From assembly GCA_018901625.1 (NCBI GenBank), contig JAHIEM010000051.1:1-32316 (forward strand): DNA of 32,316 nucleotides, in the 5' to 3' direction. Under the pieces are notes generated by a model. The model made no database searches and had not been told where the DNA came from. It worked only from the letters and a program-made list of their open reading frames with translations. The position numbers and the translations under genes are program-made. Positions 1 to 7,969 of the stretch are shown here, piece after piece. The stretch comes from Nanobdellota archaeon. GTDB lineage: Archaea; Nanobdellota; Nanobdellia; Pacearchaeales; GW2011-AR1. Each line of letters begins with the position of its first letter. Position 1 is the first letter of the stretch.

Positions 1-114
1 ATAAATATATTGGCGAGAGGTAAGGAACTTGCCTCGCTGGAGAAAGCTTCCAATACTGAACAATTAGTTCAGCAAGAAGTATCTATGAAGGCAGAAGCCA
101 TAACCTTAAAATGA
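1..114 (+). CDS. 3' end of an unrecognised protein (partial at left edge)
   Basis: Frame 1 is open from the window edge to a TGA at 112-114 and encodes 37 C-terminal residues, ending QQEVSMKAEAITLK. The segment is hydrophilic, probably helical, and has no motif I recognise. The start lies outside the window. It is the only plus-strand gene in the first 9.6 kb, and a strong hairpin overlaps its stop codon. That the frame is coding is inferred from its openness and the hairpin at its end; the stretch is short, so chance openness cannot be excluded. Confidence 0.45.
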   Translation: MNILARGKELASLEKASNTEQLVQQEVSMKAEAITLK

Positions 115-130
115 AAATTTTAGGTTATGG
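98..130 (+). terminator. Hairpin overlapping the stop codon of the partial gene
   Basis: CCATAACCT at 98-106 pairs with AGGTTATGG at 122-130, and the inner AAAAT/ATTTT extends the stem to about 14 bp with one bulged T. The loop is GAAA at 113-116. The TGA stop lies in the loop region. There is no clear T-run after it, so a role in termination or 3'-end stability is inferred from position only. From 131 to 290 I see no gene, only AT-rich sequence. Confidence 0.4.
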
Positions 131-290
131 TAGTTCACCAAGGTTCACTTTGCTTATTAATCATGTGTAATCTATAATGAAAATTATCTGTCATAGGGAT
201 AATTATGAAATTATTTGAAGATTAAACTAGGGTTAAATTGGGGGTTATTAGACTGGACTGCTGTGTGGAGGTTCACTAGAGCAGGTATTT

Positions 291-635
291 TCAATCATCA
301 AACCCCTCAAGCCCAAGACTAAGGAGTATTTTTCTAATCTCATTAATAGTTTGTTGTTGATATTTTTTGTCAGACATTCTCACAAATCTTATTAATAAAT
401 CAACTAATTTGGATTTATCCATTATTTTTAGCTTGTATCCATCTGTAATGAAATAAAATCTAAACCTTTTGTACTTTAATTCTTTTATAACAATTCCTCC
501 AACATTCCCAAGGGGTTTGCCCTTTTGAGGATTTTCTGCTAAAGAATACATCTGTTTAAAGATAATCTTAGACTCTTCTTTAAACTTTTTTAGAATTTCG
601 TCTTTTAAGATTTCTAAAATGATTACTTGGGCCAT
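291..635 (-). CDS. RelE/ParE-family toxin
   Basis: A 114-residue protein with the RelE-superfamily layout: an N-terminal helical half (KEESKIIFKQMYSLAENPQKGKPL, residues about 19-42, broken here only for naming) followed by beta-strands GGIVIKELKYKRFRFYFI, where the basic and aromatic residues of mRNA-cleaving RelE toxins normally lie. Toxins of this family cut mRNA on the ribosome. Its ATG overlaps the end of the upstream small RHH-like gene by 13 bp, the usual antitoxin-then-toxin order. The C-terminal third (residues 70-114) is longer than in minimal RelE proteins and is helical. I cannot assign catalytic residues with certainty, so activity is inferred from family and context. Confidence 0.72.
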   Translation of the reverse strand: MAQVIILEILKDEILKKFKEESKIIFKQMYSLAENPQKGKPLGNVGGIVIKELKYKRFRFYFITDGYKLKIMDKSKLVDLLIRFVRMSDKKYQQQTINEIRKILLSLGLEGFDD

Positions 636-829
636 TTTTTTTCTGCTTCTGTTATGGCGTCTTCAATTGGGATAAATCCCTCCCCAGACATTAAGAAATT
701 TCTTAATTGCTCTTTAACAGCAAAAGAATAAATCCTCCTGAGGATATCATCGTAGCTTTCTCCCTTCATTCCAAACGAGGATATTTTATCCCTCATCTCC
801 TTGCTTAGCTGAATTGTTGTTATATCCAT
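623..829 (-). CDS. Antitoxin of the RelE-type module
   Basis: A 68-residue protein starting MDITTIQLSKEMRDKISSF. The opening resembles small archaeal antitoxins in which a TTIQLS strand and a following helix form a ribbon-helix-helix-like DNA-binding unit; the remainder (GESYDDILRRIYSFAVKEQL) would be the toxin-binding helix. I chose the ATG at 829 because a GAGGG Shine-Dalgarno-like stretch lies 11 nt upstream; an ATG at 847 in the same frame is possible, and the frame stays open to 922. A TATA-like element (TTTATAA on the minus strand, about 886-895) lies upstream. It precedes and overlaps the toxin gene, so the two are probably co-translated and autoregulated, as is usual for such modules. 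Confidence 0.68.
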   Translation of the reverse strand: MDITTIQLSKEMRDKISSFGMKGESYDDILRRIYSFAVKEQLRNFLMSGEGFIPIEDAITEAEKKWPK

Positions 830-1048
830 AAATTTTTTATCCCTCATCCACTTTAGTCTATAGGTTCTATAGTGGCTATGGCTTATAAACTTTTCGGTCA
901 GACAGGTTGGCAGAATTAACAAACTAATCCAAATCAGTCATAATTGGTTTTCTTCCAACTCCCCTTCCAACCACATTCAGTGCAATTATACATATATTTT
1001 GTCATTATAGAACTAAAAGCCTGAAGTTTATATGGCTTTCCAGAAAGT

Positions 1049-1489
1049 TCAATCAGGATCAGAAATCATCTGAGCAGCTTGCAAGCTTGATGAAATCTCT
1101 TCAGACATAGCATGGAAAACTATTTGAGCTTGTTGAAGTTCCTGAGGAGACAAAGCTAGTTCTCTGCCAGCAGATTTTAGTGTTTTATAAATCTTCTCAG
1201 AATAATCTCTATCAAATGGAACTGTAGACTTAACACATGCTCTGTAAAATACAGGTCTTAATCTAGTTGCAATCACGCATAGTTCTGGATGTTCTTTTCT
1301 TCTATAATGCCCAGACATCCAGTCAACCTGCCCGAATAAATTCCCAAATCTATTAAGCTCTTCTCTTTCTCTATCTTCTAAATCTTTTCCATCAATTAGT
1401 TTCTGCAAGCCTGTTGCAACAGTTTGTAATTGTGAGCTGGCAGAAGATAGCTCAGCTTCTCGCTCCATATCAAGTATTGTTTCAGCCAT
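1049..1489 (-). CDS. Hypothetical helical protein, 146 aa
   Basis: Not recognised. The protein is acidic and predicted mostly helical, with a Gln/Ser-rich first 40 residues, a central more conserved-looking block (FGNLFGQVDWMSGHYRRKE, about residues 49-67) and a basic Arg/Tyr-rich middle. There are no membrane segments, signal peptide or metal motif. A good TATA-like box (TATATTTAAA on the minus strand, 1513-1522) lies 24-33 bp upstream of the ATG, which suggests a monocistronic, near-leaderless transcript. The following non-coding stretch, 1490-1666, holds only this promoter and AT-rich sequence. Confidence 0.6.
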   Translation of the reverse strand: MAETILDMEREAELSSASSQLQTVATGLQKLIDGKDLEDREREELNRFGNLFGQVDWMSGHYRRKEHPELCVIATRLRPVFYRACVKSTVPFDRDYSEKIYKTLKSAGRELALSPQELQQAQIVFHAMSEEISSSLQAAQMISDPD

Positions 1490-1511
1490 ATTCTAAATAA
1501 TACTCTTGGGG

Positions 1512-1523
1512 TTTTAAATATAA
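1512..1523 (-). promoter_or_regulatory. TATA-like promoter of the 146-aa hypothetical gene
   Basis: The minus strand reads TATATTTAAAAC here. It matches the archaeal TATA consensus and lies about 25-30 bp before the ATG at 1489, as expected for a transcript beginning within a few nucleotides of the start codon. Confidence 0.5.
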
Positions 1524-1666
1524 TTATGCTGAACAATACAAATCAAAGAATAATAACTCATCTCCCAAACCTAAAAATATAACAAATCACCCATCCAATT
1601 AATTTGCCTACACCTCAGCATTATCTCTCATCAATCAAGAACTAATTACCTACACTCTTTCCCAGC

Positions 1667-2488
1667 TCACTTAACTTTTATCTTTGACATTGGCTTAAAC
1701 TGCTGCCAAGCAAGTTCAAACATCTGTTCTAAAGCTTTTGCAAAAAATTCAGTATTAAGCCACACCCCAACATCATAGTTTGGATGAACTTTCTCATCAT
1801 CAATAAGCATGAACATCAGCTGTTCAGAATCAATTATTGCAAATCTAGCCTTGAACTCCTCAACCGCCCTCACCTCAGCAACCCTGCTTATCTCCTTAGC
1901 AATCTTCACATTAGCAGGAGTAATTGGAGCAGCAATTCTTATCTTCACACCTCGTTTTTTTGCTTTTTCAAAACTAGGCAATAATGCCTCAAGCTTTCTA
2001 TTCAAACCCTCAGCAGTTGTAACAAGGGTTATTGTCTTCTCAGCCTCTCTCACCATCATATCTAAATGATTATACATATTCTGTCTTCCCCTTAACGAGC
2101 CAGATAAATCAGAAGGTTCAACATATTTTATCCCCTGGGTAAACAAACTGCTTAACTCTCCTAAAACTTCATCGCCCTTCAGAGTCTCAAGCCTCTTTGA
2201 TTTATGCTGAGCCTCAACTACAAGATTTCGTTTAACTCTCTCAATAACTTCTTCGGGTTTCAAAGCCACGAATTTGATTGGCTTGCCTAACTTCAGAATA
2301 ATAAATCCTTTTTTCTCCAAACTCTCAAGAATATCATATGTTCTGGATCGGGGTACATCAGAAATATTGCTCAATTCGCCAGCAGTAGAAACCCCTCTTG
2401 AAAGCAGAGCAGTCCATACGCGAACCTCATATAAATTAAGGTCAAAGATTTTTCTCAACCTGCTTAAAAACTCTTCTCTCACTATCAT
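1667..2488 (-). CDS. TrmB-family transcriptional regulator
   Basis: A 273-residue protein. Residues about 8-75 form a winged helix typical of TrmB (LNLYEVRVWTALLSRG, then DVPRSRTYDILESLEKKGFI, the recognition helix and wing). A helical linker follows (about 75-110), then a C-terminal ligand/PLD-like domain with alternating strands (KTITLVTTAEGL, GVKIRIAAPITPANVKIA, ARFAIIDSEQLMFML). Archaeal TrmB proteins bind sugars or other small molecules and repress or activate metabolic operons. The size agrees with the short TrmB class lacking the full maltose-binding domain. Repeats in its leader suggest autoregulation. The targets cannot be read from this window; ileS and cimA are neighbours but nothing visible ties them to it. 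Confidence 0.85.
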   Translation of the reverse strand: MIVREEFLSRLRKIFDLNLYEVRVWTALLSRGVSTAGELSNISDVPRSRTYDILESLEKKGFIILKLGKPIKFVALKPEEVIERVKRNLVVEAQHKSKRLETLKGDEVLGELSSLFTQGIKYVEPSDLSGSLRGRQNMYNHLDMMVREAEKTITLVTTAEGLNRKLEALLPSFEKAKKRGVKIRIAAPITPANVKIAKEISRVAEVRAVEEFKARFAIIDSEQLMFMLIDDEKVHPNYDVGVWLNTEFFAKALEQMFELAWQQFKPMSKIKVK

Positions 2489-2500
2489 TTTTTGTTTTTT

Positions 2501-2603
2501 ACAGGAAACCTCATTTCGCCTCTTTTTAATGACGCGAAGATTATTAGGACTCTATAGTCACTAATTTCCTGTTATTAGGATTAAATCACAAGTGCTATTT
2601 AAA
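2501..2603 (-). promoter_or_regulatory. Promoter and repeat-rich leader of the TrmB-like gene
   Basis: A TATA-like TTTAAATA box (minus strand, 2596-2603) predicts a start near 2573, leaving a leader of about 85 nt. Within it, TTATTAGGA occurs twice in direct orientation (2541-2549 and 2572-2580, 31 bp apart, about three helical turns). ACAGGAAA at 2501-2508 is inverted as TTTCCTGT at 2565-2572. CTAAT/ATTAG flank the second element. This arrangement around a predicted start fits an operator, inferred to be autoregulatory. Confidence 0.4.
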
Positions 2604-2678
2604 CCTTTTCTTTCTCCAATTTTTTAATTCACCCCCCACCAACAGCAAAATAATTAATGTCCCGCAACATATACTTTT

Positions 2679-5480
2679 TTATTTAGTCTTTTCAAAATAT
2701 ATTTCAAAATCAATATCTTTAACTTTGACACTTAAAATATTTTTCAGTTTGCCCTTTTTCTCGTCGGAGATTTCAGAAATATCTATTTTCTTGCTCCCTG
2801 TCCTGTCAGCTATAAACTTTTTCTGCAAAGAAATTTTGCTGACAAATTCTGGTTTTGTAAGAACTAAAAGAGTTATACTGTCAGTTTTCACTAGCCCTTG
2901 CTTTTTTCTCTCAGCCTGAACAGCTCTAGAAACCTCTCTAGCATAACCCTCAATTTCCAGTTCATCAGTCATCTTTGTATCAAGCCTGACTTCTATTTCC
3001 TTCTTTTCTTTGCTGTTTCTTATGCAAACTTTTTTCACATTCAATTGTCTTGCAATTATCTCCTTCAGCTCATCTTCAAGATTAAAATTTGCAGTTATTT
3101 CTGCGCTTGCAAGAGGCCATTTCAATCCAATATGCGCAATATCTCTCTCGCGCAACCCAATCTCAATAACTTTCATCACCTTCTTGAAACCCTCCTCGAG
3201 TTTTTTGTTAATTTTCTTCCCATCTGCTTTTGGCCACGAAGACAAGTGAACTGAATTCTTGCCAAAGTCATGATGAATCACCTCAGTTATATTAGGGGCA
3301 TACGGGGCAAGCATCCTGGAAACATTATCAAGTATCTCTCCAATAACCTTCTTTACATTCTTGTCATCTCTTTCCCGTATAATCTTTATATACTTCTTTG
3401 AAAAATCATTAACAACAAAATCCATCAGAGGATAAATTGCTTTTTCAATCTGATAAGAATTAAGATTCTCTGTAGCTTCTTTTAACACAGAATTCATTCT
3501 GGAAATAATCCACCTGTCCTCTATTCTTTCTTTACCTGCCCCAGAATTCTCAATCTGCTGATAAAATTGATATGTATTCCACAAAACATTCAAGAATGGC
3601 AGAACCTCTTCCCTAACTAAGTTGATTCCAAATCTCTTGCTAGCCCCAATATCAACAGTGCAGAACTGTAGTCTATTAGCATCAACCCCGATCTCATCTA
3701 AAACCTTGTCAGGGGCAAGCATATTCCCCTTTGATTTGGACATCTTCTCCCCGTTCTCATCTACAATATGCCCTGCGCAGATGACATTCTTGTAAGCAAC
3801 ATCATTAAACAGCAAAGCACCTAGGACATGAAGAGTGTAAAACCATCCTCGAGTTTGGTCTATAGCCTCAGAAATAAAATCATAAGGAAACCTCTTCTCA
3901 AATTCTTTCTTGTTCTCAAAAGGATAATGGAACTGTGCAAATGAAGCAGACCCAGAATCATACCAGCAGTCAATAACCTCAGAAACTCTTGACATATCTT
4001 TTCCGCATTTACACTTCAACTTAATACTGTCAATCCAAGGCTTATGCAAATCAATCTCCTTGTCAGAGATTTTTTTAACAGCCTGCTTCTTCATCTCTTC
4101 AATGCTTCCAATAACTTCTTCATTTCCGCAATCACACCTCCAGATGGGGAGAGGAGTTCCCCAGAACTTATTTCTTGATAATGCCCAGTCTTTTGCATTA
4201 GCAAGCCACTCGCCAAATCTTCCTTCTTTAATATGCTTGGGAGTCCAGTTTATTTTTTCATTAAGTTTAATCAGCTTTTCTCTATAATCTGAGACTCTAA
4301 TAAACCAGGACTTTATAGCATAATACATTAATGGAGATTTGCAGCGCCAGCAGAAAGGATAATCATGCTCATACATAATTCTCTTAAATAATTTGCCCTC
4401 ATCTTCAAGCCTTGCAATAATCTCTTTGTCAGTATCTTTAATAAATTTGCCTTCATAATCTGGAACTTCATCAGTAAATCTCCCAGTCCCATCAACAGGC
4501 TGGATAAAATCAAGCTTATTCATCTTGCACGCATCATAATCAACTTCTCCAAATGCAGGCGCCATGTGAACTAGCCCAGTTCCCTCTTCAGTTGTCACAA
4601 AATCTCCAGATATAACTCTGAACCCTTTCTTGTCTTTGAAATACTGGAAAAGAGGCTCGTACTCTAATCCAACAAGCTGTTTTCCTTTTACAGTCTTTAT
4701 TATCTCTGGCTCCTTGAAGAATTTTTCAGCAAGCTCTTTTGCAACTATATAAGTGAATCCATCCTTCTTGACATAAGCATAATCAATCTTCTCATTGACA
4801 GCAATTCCAATATTCGCTGGCAAAGTCCATGGAGTCGTAGTCCACACGAGAAGGAATTCATTCTTACTCTTGAATTTAACAACAACTGTCTCTTCTTTTA
4901 TTTTTTCATACCCCTGCGCTACTTCATGGCTTGACAATGGCGTCTCGCATCTAGGGCAGAAAGGAACAACCTTATGCGCCTCATACAACAGTTTCTTTTC
5001 GTAAAGCTGTTTCAAGCTCCACCAAACACTTTCTATATAGCTGTTGTCTAAAGTTGCGTATCTATTCTCTAAATCTATCCAGTATCCAATCCTCTCAGTT
5101 GACTTTTCCCAGTCTTTAATGTAAGAAAAAACAGACTCTTTTGCGAGCTTTATGAACTTGCCTGCCCCGAATTTTTCAATTTCCTTTTTCGAGTTCAGGC
5201 CAAGTTTCTTTTCAATCTGAACCTCAACAGGCAGCCCGTGGCAGTCCCACCCCGCCTTTCTTGGCACATTAAATCCTTTCATATATCTAAACTTATTTAT
5301 AATGTCCTTGAAAGTTCTAACCTCTAAATGATGAAGTCCGGGAGGCGCATTCGCAGTTGGAGGCCCTTCAAGAAAACTGAATAATTTTTTCCTCTTCTTA
5401 TCATTAGAAACTGCCTTTTCTATATCTTTCTTGCTTACAAGTTTTCTTGCCTCTTCCTCAATCTTCTTAAAATCATACAT
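2679..5480 (-). CDS. ileS: Isoleucyl-tRNA synthetase
   Basis: A 933-residue class I aminoacyl-tRNA synthetase that charges tRNA-Ile in the cytoplasm. The HIGH-type ATP signature appears as PGLHH at residues 47-51 after GPPTAN, and KMSKSKGN lies near residue 577. The CP1 editing domain is between them (VWTTTPWTLPAN and GTGLVHMAPAFGEVDYD), as are paired Cys motifs CPRC, CWRC and CDCG that probably bind zinc. The C-terminal half holds the anticodon-binding helices. The GLHH form of the signature and overall length suit the archaeal/eukaryotic-like group. The ATG at 5480 is preceded by a TATA-like box at leaderless distance. It follows cimA, whose product supplies isoleucine precursors, on the same strand. 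Confidence 0.96.
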   Translation of the reverse strand: MYDFKKIEEEARKLVSKKDIEKAVSNDKKRKKLFSFLEGPPTANAPPGLHHLEVRTFKDIINKFRYMKGFNVPRKAGWDCHGLPVEVQIEKKLGLNSKKEIEKFGAGKFIKLAKESVFSYIKDWEKSTERIGYWIDLENRYATLDNSYIESVWWSLKQLYEKKLLYEAHKVVPFCPRCETPLSSHEVAQGYEKIKEETVVVKFKSKNEFLLVWTTTPWTLPANIGIAVNEKIDYAYVKKDGFTYIVAKELAEKFFKEPEIIKTVKGKQLVGLEYEPLFQYFKDKKGFRVISGDFVTTEEGTGLVHMAPAFGEVDYDACKMNKLDFIQPVDGTGRFTDEVPDYEGKFIKDTDKEIIARLEDEGKLFKRIMYEHDYPFCWRCKSPLMYYAIKSWFIRVSDYREKLIKLNEKINWTPKHIKEGRFGEWLANAKDWALSRNKFWGTPLPIWRCDCGNEEVIGSIEEMKKQAVKKISDKEIDLHKPWIDSIKLKCKCGKDMSRVSEVIDCWYDSGSASFAQFHYPFENKKEFEKRFPYDFISEAIDQTRGWFYTLHVLGALLFNDVAYKNVICAGHIVDENGEKMSKSKGNMLAPDKVLDEIGVDANRLQFCTVDIGASKRFGINLVREEVLPFLNVLWNTYQFYQQIENSGAGKERIEDRWIISRMNSVLKEATENLNSYQIEKAIYPLMDFVVNDFSKKYIKIIRERDDKNVKKVIGEILDNVSRMLAPYAPNITEVIHHDFGKNSVHLSSWPKADGKKINKKLEEGFKKVMKVIEIGLRERDIAHIGLKWPLASAEITANFNLEDELKEIIARQLNVKKVCIRNSKEKKEIEVRLDTKMTDELEIEGYAREVSRAVQAERKKQGLVKTDSITLLVLTKPEFVSKISLQKKFIADRTGSKKIDISEISDEKKGKLKNILSVKVKDIDFEIYFEKTK

Positions 5481-5497
5481 CTTATATAAACTTGAAT

Positions 5498-5512
5498 CCT
5501 GATTTAAATACC
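5498..5512 (-). promoter_or_regulatory. TATA-like box of ileS inside the end of cimA
   Basis: The minus strand reads GGTATTTAAATCAGG about 20-32 bp before the ileS ATG. The box overlaps the last codons and TAA stop (5504-5506) of the upstream cimA gene, so ileS can be transcribed on its own although it sits directly behind cimA. Confidence 0.5.
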
Positions 5513-7075
5513 TTTTCTTGCCCTATTTAGGTAATATCTAAACCCCTTTGTCAGAGCTTCAATAGCAGACTGGATTATATTGCTGTCAACTCCAACTGTC
5601 TGGAACTTTTCCCCGTCACAAAAGCTTATCACTGTCCTTACTGTGCTCTCTTCCCTATGGCTCCTGGCTATTCCAACATGAAAGTCAAGTAAATTCAGTT
5701 TTTTAATCTGGGGATATCTCTTCTCGAGCAGAGCAGAAATTGTCTTATATGCTGCATCAACAGGCCCTCCCTCAAGCTCAATGCTTCCCTCAAATGAATT
5801 CCCATTAATTCTGCACATGGCATAAAACTTGCTCCTTTCAGAATTTCCCTCTTTTTCTGTCTCAACTTTCCACCTCTCTATCTCAAAACAATTGTCTAGT
5901 TCTCCAAAATATTTCTCAATCAGTAAAAATTGCTCTGCTTTGACTGTTCCTGCTCTATAACCTCTTCTCTCCATCATCTCAAGCTCCTCAAATAATCTTT
6001 CAATCTTCTCTTTAATTCCAAAATCATTCTTATCTAGCAAATATCCAAACTCTCTGGCAGTACTAATTACTCCGCTTCTTCCCCCCAGAGTATTAAGAAA
6101 TGCAAGCCTCCTGTTCCCAACATCCTCAGGAACAATGTGCTCATAGCTTGCGCCTTTATTTGTGGCGTCTATATGAACTCCCCCCTTATGCGCAAATGCG
6201 CTATCTCCAACAAATGCCCTGCTGTCAGGAATATCCATTCCACTCAGCCTATATGCTTCTTCATTAAGCTCTTTCAACATCTTCAGATTAATCCTAGTTT
6301 TCTCGCCTAATTTTTTCATATAAACCGGAATAAACTCAGAAAGATTCAAGTTTCCCACTCTCTCACCAGTTCCGTTAATTGTTCCCTGCACCTGGCAGAT
6401 ATAATTCAAGCTCGCAAGTGTATTTGCAAGAGCCAGCCCGCAGTCATTGTGAAAATGAACTCCCATGTTTGGTTCTAATTTCATTTCAACCAGCTTTTTT
6501 TTAGTTTCTTCAACAATCTCTCTTGCTTCTTCAGGAAGAATTCCCCCATTTGTATCACAGAGTATTATTCTCTCAGCGCCCGCGTTTATTGCAGCTTCCA
6601 AAGTTTTTATTGCATAATCTTTATGTTTCTTGAATGCATCAAAAAAGTGCTCTGCATCATAGAAAACACGAATCCCTCTTGCTCTCAAAAACTCTATGCT
6701 CCTGGCAATCCTCACTAGATTCTCTTCTGCACTAAGCCTTAATTGCCTCTCAACATGCTCTAAATCAGTTTTTCCGAATATGCAAGCATAACCTGCCCCT
6801 GATTTAATAATTGAATCAAGATTCTTGTCCTGCTCAGGATTTTCAACTAAAGAAGTTGAGCCAAATGCAACAATCTTTGATTTCTGAACTATCTTCCTGC
6901 TCTGTTTTATTGCCTCAACAACCTCTTCTGAGACAATAGGCCAGCCAATCTCAATATAATCAACTCCAAACTCATCAAGTTTTTTAACAAGTTCCAGCCT
7001 GCTTTCAAGGCTAAAACTAGCTCCAGCTGCCTGTTCCCCTTCCCTTAATGTGCAGTCATAAATCTCTAAGCTCAT
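5504..7075 (-). CDS. cimA: (R)-citramalate synthase, long form
   Basis: A 523-residue DRE-TIM metallolyase condensing pyruvate and acetyl-CoA to citramalate, the first step of the threonine-independent isoleucine pathway. It opens LEIYDCTLREGEQAAG, the catalytic Arg-Asp loop. Features typical of the citramalate subgroup (TIGR00977) rather than LeuA are FGKTDLEHV, FYDAEHFFDAF and LCDTNGGILPEE. The metal-binding HFHNDCGLA and GTINGTGERVGN motifs are present. Residues about 390-523 form the LeuA-type regulatory domain, which binds isoleucine in relatives. I start at the ATG at 7075; an upstream in-frame ATG at 7108 would run through a leader hairpin and add 11 unrelated residues. No other isoleucine-synthesis genes are in the window. 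Confidence 0.88.
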   Translation of the reverse strand: MSLEIYDCTLREGEQAAGASFSLESRLELVKKLDEFGVDYIEIGWPIVSEEVVEAIKQSRKIVQKSKIVAFGSTSLVENPEQDKNLDSIIKSGAGYACIFGKTDLEHVERQLRLSAEENLVRIARSIEFLRARGIRVFYDAEHFFDAFKKHKDYAIKTLEAAINAGAERIILCDTNGGILPEEAREIVEETKKKLVEMKLEPNMGVHFHNDCGLALANTLASLNYICQVQGTINGTGERVGNLNLSEFIPVYMKKLGEKTRINLKMLKELNEEAYRLSGMDIPDSRAFVGDSAFAHKGGVHIDATNKGASYEHIVPEDVGNRRLAFLNTLGGRSGVISTAREFGYLLDKNDFGIKEKIERLFEELEMMERRGYRAGTVKAEQFLLIEKYFGELDNCFEIERWKVETEKEGNSERSKFYAMCRINGNSFEGSIELEGGPVDAAYKTISALLEKRYPQIKKLNLLDFHVGIARSHREESTVRTVISFCDGEKFQTVGVDSNIIQSAIEALTKGFRYYLNRARKGI

Positions 7076-7086
7076 AAGAAGTTGCA

Positions 7087-7106
7087 GCAACCAGTTTAGT
7101 GGTTGC
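7087..7106 (-). promoter_or_regulatory. Leader hairpin just upstream of cimA
   Basis: GCAACCA (7087-7093) and TGGTTGC (7100-7106) form a perfect 7-bp stem with a 6-nt loop, ending 12 nt before the cimA ATG. From the predicted promoter the leader is about 100 nt, long for this mostly leaderless genome. The hairpin would cover the ribosome landing area, so control of translation is a reasonable inference. Confidence 0.4.
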
Positions 7107-7180
7107 AATCAAATAATAACTATCATGCAAGCTATGTTCAACATTCTAGAACCAAAACTCTTGTTCATAGCCATGATTAT

Positions 7181-7207
7181 GCAATGAGGATTGCGTATTT
7201 AAATTTA
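7181..7207 (-). promoter_or_regulatory. cimA promoter with adjoining palindrome
   Basis: A TATA-like TAAATTTAAATAC lies at 7195-7207 (minus strand). Directly downstream, between it and the predicted transcription start near 7175, is the palindrome GCAAT-gagg-ATTGC (7181-7194). A palindrome in this spacing is a common place for archaeal repressors to block polymerase recruitment. The repressor is unknown. Confidence 0.4.
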
Positions 7208-7260
7208 TCGCAAAAAAGTTAAATTTAGAGAGGATTATTAATAATCATATAACATAATTC

Positions 7261-7929
7261 TCACTCATATACGATTATCCCCTTATCAGTTACCTCAAAG
7301 AGATTATGCCCCCTTGAATGAGATGTCTGCCTCATCTTTACTATCTTAAACATGCGATCAGTCTCTTCATCCTCTCCAGAAGAGTAAAACTGAATAATTC
7401 CGTCTGCAAGTGATTTAAGAAGCATCAAACCATTATTTTTCTCACTCTCGCCATGCGACATCAGCACACTCACTCCAGATTTTTTAATGCAGGAAACTAG
7501 GTCTATTACAAACTCACGCACCTCAATCTCTTTTTCAGAATTAACTAATTCTAGACAGTCAATACAGGCTCTTTTCACACCAGGTTTGGAAATCAGCTCG
7601 TGAATCTCCTCTCTTATACTCTTCAAGCTCTTCTTAGGAGAAATTGCAACTAATCTAACTTTATCACTTGATTCTAATTTAGCAATATCCCACCCAAAAG
7701 AACCAGCATCTTCCCGAATTTCTCTAGTCTCCTGTCCGAGGCTAATAAATACTCCTTTCTCGCCATGAACACCTGCCCCAGTATAAATAAACTGAAGCAT
7801 GAATGTAGTCTTGCCAGTTCCAGCTTCCCCACTAATTAGATTAACACTCCCCTGCTTAAATCCTCCCTCGCATAATTCATCAAAACCAGAGATTCCACTA
7901 GCTATTCTCTCTCCATCACCCTTTTTCAT
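7261..7929 (-). CDS. KaiC-like RecA-superfamily ATPase
   Basis: A 222-residue single KaiC domain. It begins with the KaiC signature IASGISGFDELCEGGF (residues 9-24), then Walker A GEAGTGKTT at 34-42, a QETREIREDAGSFGWD segment, and a Walker B-like strand RACIDCLELV. Single-domain KaiC proteins are abundant in archaea and are linked to signalling and to control of motility or transcription. Here no flagellar or kinase gene is adjacent, so the role is open. A GGAG Shine-Dalgarno sequence lies 6 nt before the ATG. It sits upstream of cimA and downstream of dphB on the same strand, with gaps suggesting separate transcription from cimA. Confidence 0.85.
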   Translation of the reverse strand: MKKGDGERIASGISGFDELCEGGFKQGSVNLISGEAGTGKTTFMLQFIYTGAGVHGEKGVFISLGQETREIREDAGSFGWDIAKLESSDKVRLVAISPKKSLKSIREEIHELISKPGVKRACIDCLELVNSEKEIEVREFVIDLVSCIKKSGVSVLMSHGESEKNNGLMLLKSLADGIIQFYSSGEDEETDRMFKIVKMRQTSHSRGHNLFEVTDKGIIVYE

Positions 7930-7969
7930 GTACTCCTAAGTTATTTCTGGTTTTTAAAACTTGCCACTT

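Noticed and set aside
934..1005. A 23-codon minus-strand reading frame with a CTECGWKG zinc-ribbon-like start
   Set aside because: It holds only one Cys pair and ends abruptly at TGA. It is probably a remnant of a zinc-ribbon gene or chance; I could not find a continuation in another frame.
2679..5480. GLHH in place of HIGH in IleRS as a sign of inactivity
   Set aside because: GxHH-type variants are usual in the archaeal/eukaryotic-like IleRS group, and KMSKS and the editing domain are intact.
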